In this document: one piece after another, positions 1 through 8,532 of the stretch
How positions within the stretch are numbered: position 1 is the first letter of the stretch
Layout of the letters: each line of letters begins with the position of its first letter
From: CAZCPB01 sp044223975
GTDB lineage: Bacteria > Planctomycetota > Phycisphaerae > Phycisphaerales > UBA1924
Length of the DNA stretch: 64,000 bases
Direction of reading: 5' to 3'
NCBI GenBank assembly: GCA_044223975.1
Contig: JBGALI010000018.1
Location: 1 to 64,000, forward strand
Notes under the pieces: model-generated
The model's input: only the letters and a program-made list of their open reading frames with translations
Database searches by the model: none
Told to the model about the DNA's origin: nothing
Position numbers and translations under genes: made by a program

Positions 1-381
1 TTCGGAAGTGCCAAAGCCCGTGAGCTCAAGGTCAAAGTCCGGGACGTGGGTGAGTTCTTCTAAGAGTTCGGCCAGCTTGTCCTGGTCCCAAGCGCCCGAG
101 ATCTTGTTGAGGGCGATGTTGAGCGCCTTCTCGCGCTCGAGCGGCACGTCGACGACGCTGACGTCGGCGTGGGTGGCGCCCTGGGCGATCAGGACCTTCA
201 GCCGCTGGTGGCCGCCGACGAGCGTGCCGGTGCGGCGATTCCAGACCAAGGGCTCGACCAGCCCGAACTCCGCGACGGAGCGGACCAGCCGCTCGTACTC
301 GGGGTCGCCGGGCTTGAGGTCCCGGCGCGGGTTGTACGGGGCCGGGTTGAGCTTCGAAATGTGAAGATGCCGAATCACCAT
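1..381 (-). CDS. ParB-like N-terminal domain protein (partial, runs off left edge)
   Basis: The first 127 codons are visible and the stop lies outside the window. The start ATG at 381 has an AGGAG ribosome site 9 nt upstream. The N-terminus (ISKLNPAPYNPR) and the following GGHQRL and EKALNIALNKI motifs are typical of the ParB/sulfiredoxin-like fold. That fold is found in ParB and also at the N-terminus of many phage-type or plasmid-type DNA methylases. The visible C-terminal part (region around GAWDQDKLAELL) matches stand-alone or methylase-fused versions rather than chromosomal ParB, which would have an HTH here. DNA binding is inferred. The partner domain cannot be seen. Confidence 0.8.
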   Translation of the reverse strand, partial: MVIRHLHISKLNPAPYNPRRDLKPGDPEYERLVRSVAEFGLVEPLVWNRRTGTLVGGHQRLKVLIAQGATHADVSVVDVPLEREKALNIALNKISGAWDQDKLAELLEELTHVPDFDLELTGFGTSE

Positions 382-439
382 CCGTGGAACTCCTAAAAAA
401 GAGCTCGCGGAGAGCGACTGGCAAATGAAGATTACGGGC

Positions 440-549
440 TCAACCGCCGCCGATCAAGCGTGGTGGAGTACCTCCGCGAGATCGCGATGCGTGGAGACTT
501 GGACCGGTGGCGAGCGTCGGAGGTTGAATTGCCCGCCAAGGGCTCGTAG
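440..549 (+). pseudogene. Remnant of a TPR-protein C-terminus (third copy)
   Basis: A short open frame ending in TAG at 547-549 reads VEYLREIAMRGDLDRWRAS. It closely resembles the tail of the broken TPR gene at 15.6-16.1 kb (QEYLREIATRGDSKQWRAW) and a third fragment at 19.3-19.4 kb. Nucleotide similarity is strong across about 50 bp (466-516). No TPR units remain upstream, so this is read as a decayed fragment. An independent small peptide is possible but unsupported. Confidence 0.5.
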
Positions 550-567
550 CAGGGCGCGTCCCCTCGG

Positions 568-2676
568 CTACTCGGCCGCCTTCAGCGCGGCGGCGACGCG
601 CCGATGCTCGGCAGGTCGATTGAGTTGGTCGGGACCGTAGAGGCGGATCATGGTGCGCAGCACCGTCCTGCGGATCACGCTCTTCTCGTCGAGCACGCCG
701 AACGTGGTCTTCTCTCGCTCCAATTCGGCGGCGTGCCGTTCCAACTCGGCTTTCTGCTCGTCGCTTAGCGGAGAGCCCGTGGCCATCACGGCCTCGGCGC
801 GTCCGGCCGAGATCAAAAGCTCAAGCTGGCCGATCCACGGATCGTTGTCCTTGAGCCGCCCTCTCCACCGGGCCAGGTTGTCGTCGAGCACCGCCAACGC
901 CTTGTTCGGCTTGCCGTCGCACAGCAACCACAGTCCCAGGCCCGACTGCCACATAAGCGCATCGAGCGAGTCGGCCTGGCCCCCCGCCGCTCGCTGGTCG
1001 ACCCGGCGCTTGGCGATCGTCTGACGCTCCCTCCACAGCCGCTTTCGGTCCTCCGAGGACACCATGTACGCCGATCCGCCCACGCTGTCCCAGCCCATCA
1101 AGAGGATCGGCATCTGGTTGTCGAACCCGCTGGACCGCAGCCACGTGAGCTTGTTGAGCTCATTGGTCGCGAGCAGTCGCGCGCCCTCGATCTTCGCACG
1201 CCCAATCTCCGTTTCGTGCCATGCCCGAGCGGCATTGATCGCCTGGTAGGTCCCGAAGACAGCGCCCGCCAACGCCGCGACTGTTCCCACGGCGATCGCC
1301 GCGGCCACACCCGGCTTGCGGGAGCACCAAAGCCTCGTCTTTCGGAACGCCGACGGTCGCGTCCACGGGATCGGTTCACGGGCCAGCCACGCCTCGAGGT
1401 CGTCCGCGAGGGACGCCGCAGACGCGTGCCGGTCCGCAGCGTTGACCGCCATGGCGCGCCTGCACACACGTTCGAGATCGGCGTCAAGCTCCGGACGCGT
1501 GGCCCGTACGCTCGGGGGTTCGGCCCGTCCCGCGGTTCGATCGTGAGCGAGCGCGATCTCCTCGGCGGTGTCACCGTTGGGGAGCTCGCCCGTGAGCAGG
1601 AAGTACAGAATCCCTCCAAGCGCGTAGATGTCGGCGGGAATCGCCAGCGCCCCGTCCTCCATCCGGAACTGCTCGGGTGATGTGAACGCGATATTCCCCG
1701 CCCGGTCCCCCGCCGCGGCCAGGTCGGTCGCCTCGAACAGGTCCTGACGCACAGCGATCCCGAAATCGGCGACCTTGGGCTGGCCCGTTTGCGTCAGGAG
1801 AATGTTGCTCGGCTTCAGGTCGCAGTGCACCAGACCCGCCAGGTGCGCGGCGTGAATCCCCCGCGCCATCTGCGCCACCAGCGTTGCCGCCTCCCGTGCC
1901 TCAAGCCGTCCCCCCTTGGCGTCCACGCGCTCCGACAGGCTCCCGCCCTCGACCAGCTCGTACACGATGTAGTCTTCGCCCGCGCTCCCCACACCGCGGT
2001 CGAGCACACGCACGACGTTGGGGTGCACCACCCTGCGCGCCTTGGCGGCCTCCTCGATGAAGCGCTGGCGGGCCGCCGTGGACATCACCCCAAACACGGG
2101 CAGCTTGACCGCCACCAGGGCCTCGTGGTTCGCGTCCGAGAGCAGCCGGTCGTGCGCCAGGTACACCTGTCCCCAAGAGCCCGCACCCAGCAACCTGCGC
2201 AGCTCAAACCTCGTGAGCCCCGACGACAAGGCGGGGCCAAAGTCCGACGGCAGAGCCCTCGGAGGCTCCGTGAGCGAGTTGCGGAGCGTGCTGGTGGAAC
2301 AGATGGCCTCGGCCAGGGAGGCCGCCTCCTGAATGGGTGCCGCAAGGTCGGGGTAGTTCGCCAGGAGTGTGTCCACTGCTTCTCGCGTGGGCTTGGTCGA
2401 CCCGGACAAAGAGCGCAGCGTCACGTCGATCGCCGCATCCAACGGCACTTCTCGGCCCCGAAGGCCCGGCACGGTCTCCAGATAGCGGCCAAGGTCGACA
2501 AAGCGCCCGATCGCGATCCGCACGCGGCCGTCAATCTCGATGAGTTCGGCGGCTTTGCCGTCGTCGCTCAGGTCTACACGCAGGACCCTGGCGATCTGAG
2601 AAAACGCCACGTCCTCCCGCGCCGCGTTGTACATCAGCTCCACACGTCGTTCGTCGGATTGCTCAAGACTGACCAT
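568..2676 (-). CDS. Membrane-anchored Ser/Thr protein kinase
   Basis: A 702-residue PknB-type kinase. It has a glycine loop GAGSWGQV, the ATP lysine in VAVKLP (near residue 188), a catalytic loop HCDLKPSN (near 281), DFG (near 303) and the SPEQF activation segment. A single membrane span follows around residues 455-480, then a roughly 220-residue C-terminal part without recognised repeats. The catalytic loop reads HCD instead of the usual HRD, so it may be an RD-independent kinase, but the Asp, Lys and Asn are present and activity is plausible. The ATG at 2676 is preferred because GAGGG lies 9 nt upstream; a TTG at 2691 is the alternative. It overlaps the sigma-factor gene by 14 nt, which fits a co-translated regulatory pair. 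Confidence 0.9.
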   Translation of the reverse strand: MVSLEQSDERRVELMYNAAREDVAFSQIARVLRVDLSDDGKAAELIEIDGRVRIAIGRFVDLGRYLETVPGLRGREVPLDAAIDVTLRSLSGSTKPTREAVDTLLANYPDLAAPIQEAASLAEAICSTSTLRNSLTEPPRALPSDFGPALSSGLTRFELRRLLGAGSWGQVYLAHDRLLSDANHEALVAVKLPVFGVMSTAARQRFIEEAAKARRVVHPNVVRVLDRGVGSAGEDYIVYELVEGGSLSERVDAKGGRLEAREAATLVAQMARGIHAAHLAGLVHCDLKPSNILLTQTGQPKVADFGIAVRQDLFEATDLAAAGDRAGNIAFTSPEQFRMEDGALAIPADIYALGGILYFLLTGELPNGDTAEEIALAHDRTAGRAEPPSVRATRPELDADLERVCRRAMAVNAADRHASAASLADDLEAWLAREPIPWTRPSAFRKTRLWCSRKPGVAAAIAVGTVAALAGAVFGTYQAINAARAWHETEIGRAKIEGARLLATNELNKLTWLRSSGFDNQMPILLMGWDSVGGSAYMVSSEDRKRLWRERQTIAKRRVDQRAAGGQADSLDALMWQSGLGLWLLCDGKPNKALAVLDDNLARWRGRLKDNDPWIGQLELLISAGRAEAVMATGSPLSDEQKAELERHAAELEREKTTFGVLDEKSVIRRTVLRTMIRLYGPDQLNRPAEHRRVAAALKAAE

Positions 2677-3256
2677 GGAGTTGGCCCTCAAAGTAGTTCC
2701 GCAACTGCTCGCGGATCCCCTGCCACCGCTTCCGAATGGCGGTCGGCGCCATCCCCATCAACTCGGCGGTCTGGACGTGGCTATGGCCGGTGAGCCACAG
2801 CGAGAGGATTTCGCGGTCGCACGGGTCGGACAGGTGCCGCAGGGCCCGGTCCACTTCGATCTCGGGGCCGTCCGAGGCGCGAATCTCGGCGGCGCGCATC
2901 CGCTGGCGCACCAGATCGGCAAAGGGACCGTCCTCGCCCTCGCGCCGTTCCAACGCCCGGAACACGCGGGCTTTTTCGGCGAGCGAATGGTCGGCGATCT
3001 GTACGACCAGGGACCACAGCTCCCCGATGCTGCCGGCCTCGACCCGGCCGGCGCGCACGAATTGATCGAGCCGCCGGGCCACCGTCGACATGATCTCCTG
3101 CGAGTCGAACAGCCGCCGCATCGCGCTGCCGAGCTTCCCCGAGACGCGACGGTGGATGCGCGCGCCGAACCGGCTCAGGAACGTCGCGGCGGCCTGACGA
3201 TCGCCCGCTCGCATGCGGTCCAACAGCGCGGGCAGCTCATTCTCGTTGTTCCCCAT
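2663..3256 (-). CDS. ECF-type RNA polymerase sigma factor
   Basis: A 197-residue protein with a sigma-2-like N-terminal region (near residues 5-80) and a sigma-4 HTH at the C-terminus (HVQTAELMGMAPTAIRKRW). This is the layout of planctomycete ECF sigma factors paired with Ser/Thr kinases. The ATG at 3256 (MGNNENEL) begins where the family usually begins; upstream sequence in the same frame is open but does not look coding. It is immediately upstream of, and overlapping, the kinase gene, so kinase-dependent control of sigma activity is a reasonable inference. A purine-rich GGGGG lies upstream but is far from the ATG. Confidence 0.85.
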   Translation of the reverse strand: MGNNENELPALLDRMRAGDRQAAATFLSRFGARIHRRVSGKLGSAMRRLFDSQEIMSTVARRLDQFVRAGRVEAGSIGELWSLVVQIADHSLAEKARVFRALERREGEDGPFADLVRQRMRAAEIRASDGPEIEVDRALRHLSDPCDREILSLWLTGHSHVQTAELMGMAPTAIRKRWQGIREQLRNYFEGQLHGQS

Positions 3257-3410
3257 CTGATCGCGCAACGTGCCCCCGCCCCCTTCAAAAGTCCGCGCGG
3301 AATTGCTCACAACTCCCCGCGCGACCTCGCCTCCCCACTGACGACCGAGCGAGCGACCTGAGTACGGCGCTGCTCGGTCCGCCCACGACGTGGGCACAAG
3401 GGGAAGCGAA

Positions 3411-3938
3411 ATGTCCGAACAAAGCCATCGCAAGTTTATCACTCTCACCAATGCACAGAAGGGCACCGGCCCCGACGCCACACCGGCACTGCGGTATCGC
3501 CGGCCGAGACGTGGCCTCATCGGAGTGGCCGCGCTGACCTTGGCGGCCATCGCCGCTCCTGCCTTCTCTGTGGCACCCGCGGCGGATCTGCGGTCTCCGC
3601 CGCGCCACATGCCCACAACAACTTCGACCCTGACCTGGATCGAGGAGCTCATCGAAGTCCTCAAGAACCTCATCACACTCTTGGGAGGAAATCCCACGGA
3701 CGTCGAACAGGCGTCCGATGCCGAAACCGCCATGTCCATCGTGGCTTCGTACTGGAATGCCCACGGCCTGCCGTCGGGCATCTCCAACGCGCAGCGGCTG
3801 GCTCTCATCGGCTATGTCGACAGCACGACATCCCTGCTGAACTCTGCCCCAAGCGATGTGGACACGGGCGCGATCCAGAGCTTCCGCTCCAAGCTTGCAT
3901 CCATTCGCTCCGCGGCTGCGCTGCCCACCGGTCCATAA
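3411..3938 (+). CDS. Hypothetical exported or membrane-anchored protein
   Basis: A 175-residue protein of unknown function. The ATG at 3411 is preceded by AAGGGG with good spacing. A positively charged stretch (RYRRPRRG) precedes a hydrophobic segment at about residues 33-58, suggesting a signal peptide or single anchor. The rest is Ser/Thr-rich and probably helical, with no recognised domain. It is divergent from the sigma/kinase operon and could be a target or sensor of it, but nothing in the sequence proves this. A perfect stem-loop lies just downstream. Confidence 0.65.
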   Translation: MSEQSHRKFITLTNAQKGTGPDATPALRYRRPRRGLIGVAALTLAAIAAPAFSVAPAADLRSPPRHMPTTTSTLTWIEELIEVLKNLITLLGGNPTDVEQASDAETAMSIVASYWNAHGLPSGISNAQRLALIGYVDSTTSLLNSAPSDVDTGAIQSFRSKLASIRSAAALPTGP

Positions 3939-3960
3939 CCAATTGTGTGGGGGGTCAGTC

Positions 3961-3990
3961 GGGGCGCGGCGCCACGGAGCGCCGCGCCCC
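3961..3990. terminator. Stem-loop downstream of the 3411-3938 gene
   Basis: A perfect 11-bp GC-rich inverted repeat (GGGGCGCGGCG / CGCCGCGCCCC) encloses an 8-nt loop. There is no U tract after it. It is therefore either a factor-assisted terminator or an mRNA-stabilising hairpin. Confidence 0.55.
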
Positions 3991-4212
3991 CGGCGCGTGC
4001 GGAGCCGTACGTCGCAACCCGCAATTGCCATTTTGGGCCAGGCGGCCGCCCACTTGAAACCAAGTTGCCACGGTTCTCCTTCGGACTGGCCGGGCTGGAA
4101 CACAGAAATTCTGGCGCCGGTGGCGACATTGTGCTCACACCGTCGAACTCAGGTTCGCCTCTCCGGTCAGGGACGATCCCGCCCCGCGGGCCGACCCGAA
4201 TGGGAGCGGAAC

Positions 4213-4632
4213 ATGGCAGAGCGGATGCCCAGACAAGGAACCAAGCGAGCTAGGCACACGCAGCGCCTCGAAGGCAATGACGCGGTGCGGCACCTCTGGG
4301 ATATTGGGCTGGTGATTCGGATGCAGGTAATCACCAAAGACGCGACGCTCCGAGAGATCGGGGATGCCACGGGCGTGCATCCCGAAACGGTCCGGAGGTA
4401 CCTGGCCGACGGCCGGCCCAGCGCGTACTTCCTTGCGGGGCTGTGCCGATCGTTCAATGTCGACCCTTGGTGGCTCCTGTTTGGACACTGGAACGCTAGC
4501 CAGGGGTCCCAAGAAAGCATCCTTTGCGACGACTCCAAGTTCTCCAATCCACTAATCGAGGTGGAGCCCAAGCCGCAGCCGCCGCGAGCGGACCCGACCA
4601 GCGTGGATGCAAACCCACTGGACTTTCTGTAG
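4213..4632 (+). CDS. Small HTH DNA-binding protein
   Basis: A 139-residue protein. The ATG at 4213 follows GGGAG at about 7 nt. Residues about 40-85 form a Cro/C1-like helix-turn-helix (LREIGDATGVHPETVRRYL), followed by a DPWWLLFG segment typical of XRE-type regulators. The C-terminal 45 residues are Pro-rich and polar. It probably acts as a transcription regulator. It converges with the DUF4062 gene, so joint regulation cannot be assumed. Confidence 0.7.
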   Translation: MAERMPRQGTKRARHTQRLEGNDAVRHLWDIGLVIRMQVITKDATLREIGDATGVHPETVRRYLADGRPSAYFLAGLCRSFNVDPWWLLFGHWNASQGSQESILCDDSKFSNPLIEVEPKPQPPRADPTSVDANPLDFL

Positions 4633-4703
4633 CACTTGACAAGGGCTCATGGGTCGAGAGCTTCCCACAGGAACCACGTCCGCTAGCCGAGCGACGGTCC
4701 TGC

Positions 4704-5720
4704 CTACAGCATGTCGCTCCCGAACGCGTCATTGATCACCTTCATGGGAATGTACGTCACGCCACGCTCCACCACAAGTTCCGGACACGACATGCGCAAG
4801 GAACCTCCAAGACACACCCGGCCCACCGGCACGGTCCGAACCATTCCCGCCCCGTTCGGTACGATTCCGAAGATGTCACAGAGTCGCTCGCCAGTGGCGG
4901 TGTCGTAGAACACGCGCAGGACCGGCGCAAGTCCTCCGGGAGCACTGAAGGCTGACAGATCGAAGTCAAATATAAACTTCTGCCACTCTCCACCCGGGAG
5001 GTCTCTTGGATCAAGCACACTCTTTCCAAAGGGATCTCGCACAGTAGTTCGCAAGGCAGTGGCCATACCTGCATTCTGAATTGTCGCGCTTCGCTCCCGC
5101 CGTTCCCCCATCACTTCAATCGACAACTGTGGCATCATCCCGCGCTGCGAGAGCTGCCGCACCATTGCCGCCGAAGCCGTCGCCCCGAGGTCACCAAGTA
5201 CCCGCTCGCACAGATCTCCAGCGGACGTGAATGGCCACATCCAATTGCCCTGTGTCTTTGATGGGTTTAGAATCGCATGCTCTTGGATGAATCCAAACAG
5301 TGCTGTTGCATCGTCTTGCTTGGCCCAAATGGGCTTGAGGCCCGCATTTTTTCTCCACAGATCGAACTCTGCCCACAGCCGGTCTCGCACATAGACCAGC
5401 ACTGGCACACCCTCCTTCACTGCCGTGCGGTACTCAAGGTGAGTTGCGGAGACGTCGTCAAAGCCATGATTCTTGAGAGAGGGGCCGTACCGCTGGGACA
5501 GAACAACGATGCATCGCTCGCATCTGCGAAGATTCACCAAGCATGTCTCGATTGAATTGACATCGCCAGGGTTGGTGAATTCTGATGTGGGTCGGTCCGA
5601 CATGACGGGCCGCAGACCGCATTGCCGCAGAGTTCCCTCCAACGAAGCCCGCAGGTCGAGTAGGTCATAGCAGGTCGAGCTGACGAAAACATGCCCGGTT
5701 GATCGCATGTTCTGTGACAT
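4704..5720 (-). CDS. DUF4062 domain protein
   Basis: The N-terminus (HVFVSSTCYDLLDLRASLEG), the SDRPTSEF segment and the central LSQRYGPSL match the DUF4062 fold, a TIR/sirtuin-like Rossmann domain often found at the N-terminus of STAND-type or other immune effectors. The C-terminal half (from about residue 200) is unassigned and predicted soluble. The start is uncertain: ATG 5720, ATG 5708 and GTG 5747 are all possible, and none has a strong ribosome site. Base composition is lower in GC than in neighbouring genes, which suggests acquisition. It is divergently arranged with the small membrane protein and the larger membrane protein downstream. A defence role is inferred from the family. Confidence 0.75.
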   Translation of the reverse strand: MSQNMRSTGHVFVSSTCYDLLDLRASLEGTLRQCGLRPVMSDRPTSEFTNPGDVNSIETCLVNLRRCERCIVVLSQRYGPSLKNHGFDDVSATHLEYRTAVKEGVPVLVYVRDRLWAEFDLWRKNAGLKPIWAKQDDATALFGFIQEHAILNPSKTQGNWMWPFTSAGDLCERVLGDLGATASAAMVRQLSQRGMMPQLSIEVMGERRERSATIQNAGMATALRTTVRDPFGKSVLDPRDLPGGEWQKFIFDFDLSAFSAPGGLAPVLRVFYDTATGERLCDIFGIVPNGAGMVRTVPVGRVCLGGSLRMSCPELVVERGVTYIPMKVINDAFGSDML

Positions 5721-5964
5721 CCGCAAGGGTATCCCCCAAATGCTCACAGTCCGAGGGCGTCTCCAATGGTCCGCTTCTCACCAATGGGCTGAGACCCGTC
5801 CGGCACGGCCAATTGACATACCGCATTCCAACCCCCATTCCCACCGCACCGACTGGATTCGCCGGACACGACAAGGCCTCGTGATACTTGACGCCAGCTA
5901 TTACCGGTACTAGCCTGAACACTTCAGGCCAGCGCATCGGTCGCCCGATATTGGGAGCATGCCA

Positions 5965-6099
5965 ATGGTCGACCAGATTTTCGTGGGTTTCTTCCTATTT
6001 CTTGCAGCTATCCCGCTGGGCTGGGTCGGGCTACGTCTCGGGTCGGGCGCCGGCCACCTTGCATCCAAGCTGACTTCGCAGCTCGAAAAGCTGTTCTAG
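5965..6099 (+). CDS. 44-residue single-span membrane peptide
   Basis: A small open frame starting at the ATG at 5965, with GGGAG 7 nt upstream (an in-frame ATG at 5959 is too close to it). It has one hydrophobic helix at about residues 5-25 (IFVGFFLFLAAIPLGWVG) and then a short amphipathic tail ending SQLEKLF. It lies 120 bp upstream of the larger membrane protein on the same strand and may be its partner. No family is recognised. Confidence 0.5.
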   Translation: MVDQIFVGFFLFLAAIPLGWVGLRLGSGAGHLASKLTSQLEKLF

Positions 6100-6219
6100 T
6101 CCTGTTTCCACCTGGCGAGGCGGAGCCGGCGCAACTTCGGGCCGGTCTCGCGCGATCCCGCCTGTTGACATTGCTACTCCTGTGTGCGATCTTGCCTGCC
6201 CGAAGGAGGGCGCCGCTGG

Positions 6220-7629
6220 ATGTCGCGCACCAAGTCTCCAAATTTATGGAAAGCAATCGGAGCACGCTCGCTACAGACCGGTGTGGCGCTGGCCATCATT
6301 TGCTCCTTCTTACTGCTCGCCGCATTGGCGGGACTGGGGCGCGACACACTTCCTGCGCTCCAGCGCAACTGGCCTTGGGCCGCCGGGTCGGCATGCTTGC
6401 TCCTTGTGATCCTTGTTCTATTCCGCTTTAGACTTCTGGGTGACGTGTCTGCTCCGGGCGTAGACAATTTGGACCGCCAGGTATATCCCATGTGGATTTG
6501 GCTGCCGCGATGGCTTCTTGGGATTTTCTTTCGCATTATCTTCCAATGGGCGGCGTACTGGCAGTCATGGCTCATTCTCTCCGTCGCCGTTGCGCTCTGT
6601 ATCCGAGTACCGCTGCTAGGATGGCTGCACCGCGCGCTTTTCCCGAAGATGAGCGGTGACATTTATCTTATCACCACTGCGACCAACTTGTGCTTCGCTA
6701 TTTTCGGCATTTTCATAGCTCTTGGGTTTGTGCGTAGTTTCAATCGCGGCGAGCCCAACCGCCGCCTGCGTCAGGAGATCATTAATCAGTTTCGGGAGAA
6801 CGCCAAGAAAGCCATTCCTGGCTCAGACGCTACAGTCCCCATGCTGTGGTCTCGAGTGGCTTCAGATGACCCCGGTGTCATCAGCATCATGTCGATCAAT
6901 GCGTACGACTTGTTCGGCCTGCACAATGGCCGGGCCGAGTCTGAGATCGCTGAAGCTCTGCGCAAGAACCCCGCGAAAAGCTTCCGAGTACTGCTAGCCG
7001 ATCCGACTGCGGCAAGCCTGCGTCGCTACAACGCGGTGTTCTTTGGCAGGTACTGCGAGTATTTTGCAAAGCGCTTCGTCACGGCGCTTGTGGTCGCTCG
7101 ACAGGCCTCGCTATTGGAGCCGGGTACGCCTCCACGACTTGAGATCCGCACGTTCCAGTCCTTTCCCACATACCGGCTGATCATGTCGTACCAGCGCGTC
7201 ATCGTCCAACGGTACGGCTGGATGCGGTCCGCGCGGCAGCAACCCGCCTACCTGGCATACCGGATGCTGAGCGGCGTCGATCTACACGCTCACGAGTGCC
7301 AAATCCCGTCCGCGCCCAGCGGGATCCTTCCGACCCTGCCGGTGGCGTGCCGATTGGCGGAGCTCAAACTCACAATTCATGGCGACCATCGCACCCACAG
7401 CGTCTATTCGCACTTTGCAAAGGCGTTCGAGGATCGGTGGAATGATCGACACACGATGCCCGAGGGATTCTTGGATACGTGGGACCTGGAGCGCTTGGAA
7501 CGCTTCGCCAAGCTGTGTCGTGTCGATGACGACTGCCTGGCTAGCACCGGCGCGACGAAGCGGGGCATTGCGAAGGCGATTTTGGCGCGGCTACAGGTGC
7601 ATGTCGATGACTCGGTTTACACGACCTGA
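6220..7629 (+). CDS. Membrane protein with cytosolic, possibly PLD-like, domain
   Basis: A 469-residue protein. The ATG at 6220 has GGAGG 10 nt upstream; a GTG at 6184 is an alternative. Three or four hydrophobic segments occupy roughly residues 15-180. The cytosolic part from about 190 contains the segments SFRVLLADPTAASLRRYN and RLIMSYQRVIVQRYG. These resemble the strand-loop pattern of degenerate phospholipase-D-like domains found as effectors or sensors, but no HKD motif is visible, so the assignment is tentative. GC content is lower than in the flanking chromosome. It stands divergent from the DUF4062 gene, so a two-part defence or signalling locus is possible. Confidence 0.6.
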   Translation: MSRTKSPNLWKAIGARSLQTGVALAIICSFLLLAALAGLGRDTLPALQRNWPWAAGSACLLLVILVLFRFRLLGDVSAPGVDNLDRQVYPMWIWLPRWLLGIFFRIIFQWAAYWQSWLILSVAVALCIRVPLLGWLHRALFPKMSGDIYLITTATNLCFAIFGIFIALGFVRSFNRGEPNRRLRQEIINQFRENAKKAIPGSDATVPMLWSRVASDDPGVISIMSINAYDLFGLHNGRAESEIAEALRKNPAKSFRVLLADPTAASLRRYNAVFFGRYCEYFAKRFVTALVVARQASLLEPGTPPRLEIRTFQSFPTYRLIMSYQRVIVQRYGWMRSARQQPAYLAYRMLSGVDLHAHECQIPSAPSGILPTLPVACRLAELKLTIHGDHRTHSVYSHFAKAFEDRWNDRHTMPEGFLDTWDLERLERFAKLCRVDDDCLASTGATKRGIAKAILARLQVHVDDSVYTT

Positions 7630-7691
7630 ACCGTTGCTGGAAACATACCTCCTCCTGTTTCGGCCGATTGGAAGGTCGGTCCGGCATGCCA

Positions 7692-7749
7692 TTGATCCAT
7701 GCCCACGGGTTCGACGGATGCGTGCGCCATCAGATCCCAACCGCGGGCA
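7692..7749 (+). repeat. 58-bp direct repeat, copy 1
   Basis: This aligns without gaps to 7861-7918 with about 8 mismatches in 58. Both copies contain GGGTTCGAC and GTGCGCCATCAGATCCC. Read in frame, they give HGFDGCVRHQIPTA here against HGFDRRVRHQIPTA in copy 2. It may be the remnant of a tandemly duplicated coding or regulatory segment. Confidence 0.65.
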
Positions 7750-7860
7750 TGGGAACCGAGTCTACATCGGATGCGACTAAGAAGAACTCCCGGCGACGCA
7801 TCACACTACCACACCGGCGCTCCGCTCCCATTGACCTCAATGCCATCGGAGAGCGGCAGT

Positions 7861-7918
7861 CTGATCGATGCCCATGGGTTCGACAGACGAGTGCGCCATC
7901 AGATCCCCACCGCGAGCA
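7861..7918 (+). repeat. 58-bp direct repeat, copy 2
   Basis: Partner of 7692-7749, lying 169 bp further on and in the same orientation. The frame through this copy stays open to 8061. Confidence 0.65.
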
Positions 7919-8189
7919 AGGTGCTTGAGGTGGAGCCGATCCGGCTGGACGGCGAGCCGGCGAAGATCCTCGCTGAGATCACCAGAATCGCGTCGGGTGT
8001 GCTAGACCACGGGTCGGACCGTTCGACAGCCTTGTCGGGGACGTACTCCGGGCTCGCCTGACCGTCAGACCGACCCCATTTCGATCTGGCGTTGCGGCCC
8101 GTTCCGTGTGTCTCAATCAACGGCGTAGTCGCCGGAAATGCAGGGGTTTTCCATGGACGCATGCGCGTGTCGGGGCCAAGCAGACCGAC

Positions 8190-8330
8190 ATCGCGCAAAT
8201 CTTTATCAACAAGATGTTTACGCATCTTGTCGCCGCCAAAGTACCGACAAAACCGCCATGGTTGGCGTGTTTGCACCCATCCTGATGGCCCTATGGTGTC
8301 GGGGTCATTGGGATGGGAGATTGAGGGTCT
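8190..8330 (+). repeat. Shared noncoding element, copy A
   Basis: This aligns with 19904-20045. The first 46 bp align without gaps from ATCGC to TTGTCGCCG. The right part shares CATCCTGAT, TATGGTGTCGGGG and GAGATTGAGGG at matching spacing. Inside copy A, ACAAGATG and CATCTTGT form an 8-bp hairpin with a 6-nt loop (about 8209-8230). A weak promoter-like pair (TTGCAC, 15 nt, TATGGT) is present in both copies. It may be a structured RNA gene, a MITE-like repeat or a recombination site. It lies on the rtcA 3' side. Confidence 0.55.
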
Positions 8331-8532
8331 GCCGCGTGTGTAACGGCACACCTCGCGTCCTTCGCGTGGACGTTCACCCGGCCATCGCGCCGCGACCTCA
8401 TACCGAACAACTCATGCAGCAAAGCAGCGCGCCCGTGCCACCGCGATCCGGAAGAGCCGGTCCGGCGCGCGGGGCGGTCAAGGGCTTCGGCATCACCGGA
8501 CGCGCTCCGTATGGGTGGGCGCAAGCGGGCCG

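Larger units (their letters stand above)
7630..8532. other. Gene-poor stretch with repeats
   Basis: Between the membrane protein and rtcA no convincing gene was found. The stretch contains a 58-bp direct repeat (7692-7749 and 7861-7918) and a 140-bp noncoding element shared with 19.9 kb (8190-8330). An open frame ending at 8061 runs through the second repeat copy but matches no family known to me. Confidence 0.5.

Noticed and set aside
425..640. Plus-strand frame beginning at ATG 425
   Set aside because: It overlaps the kinase 3' end in antisense and has no family features. The TPR-tail similarity is in another frame.
7861..8061. MoaA-like N-terminus suggested by LIDAHG
   Set aside because: The radical-SAM cysteines and the rest of the MoaA N-terminus are absent; the resemblance is limited to six residues.
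8190..8330. Integron attC or dif-like recombination site
   Set aside because: Core-site sequences typical of attC (GTTRRRY) or dif are not found at the required places. Only a general dyad is seen.
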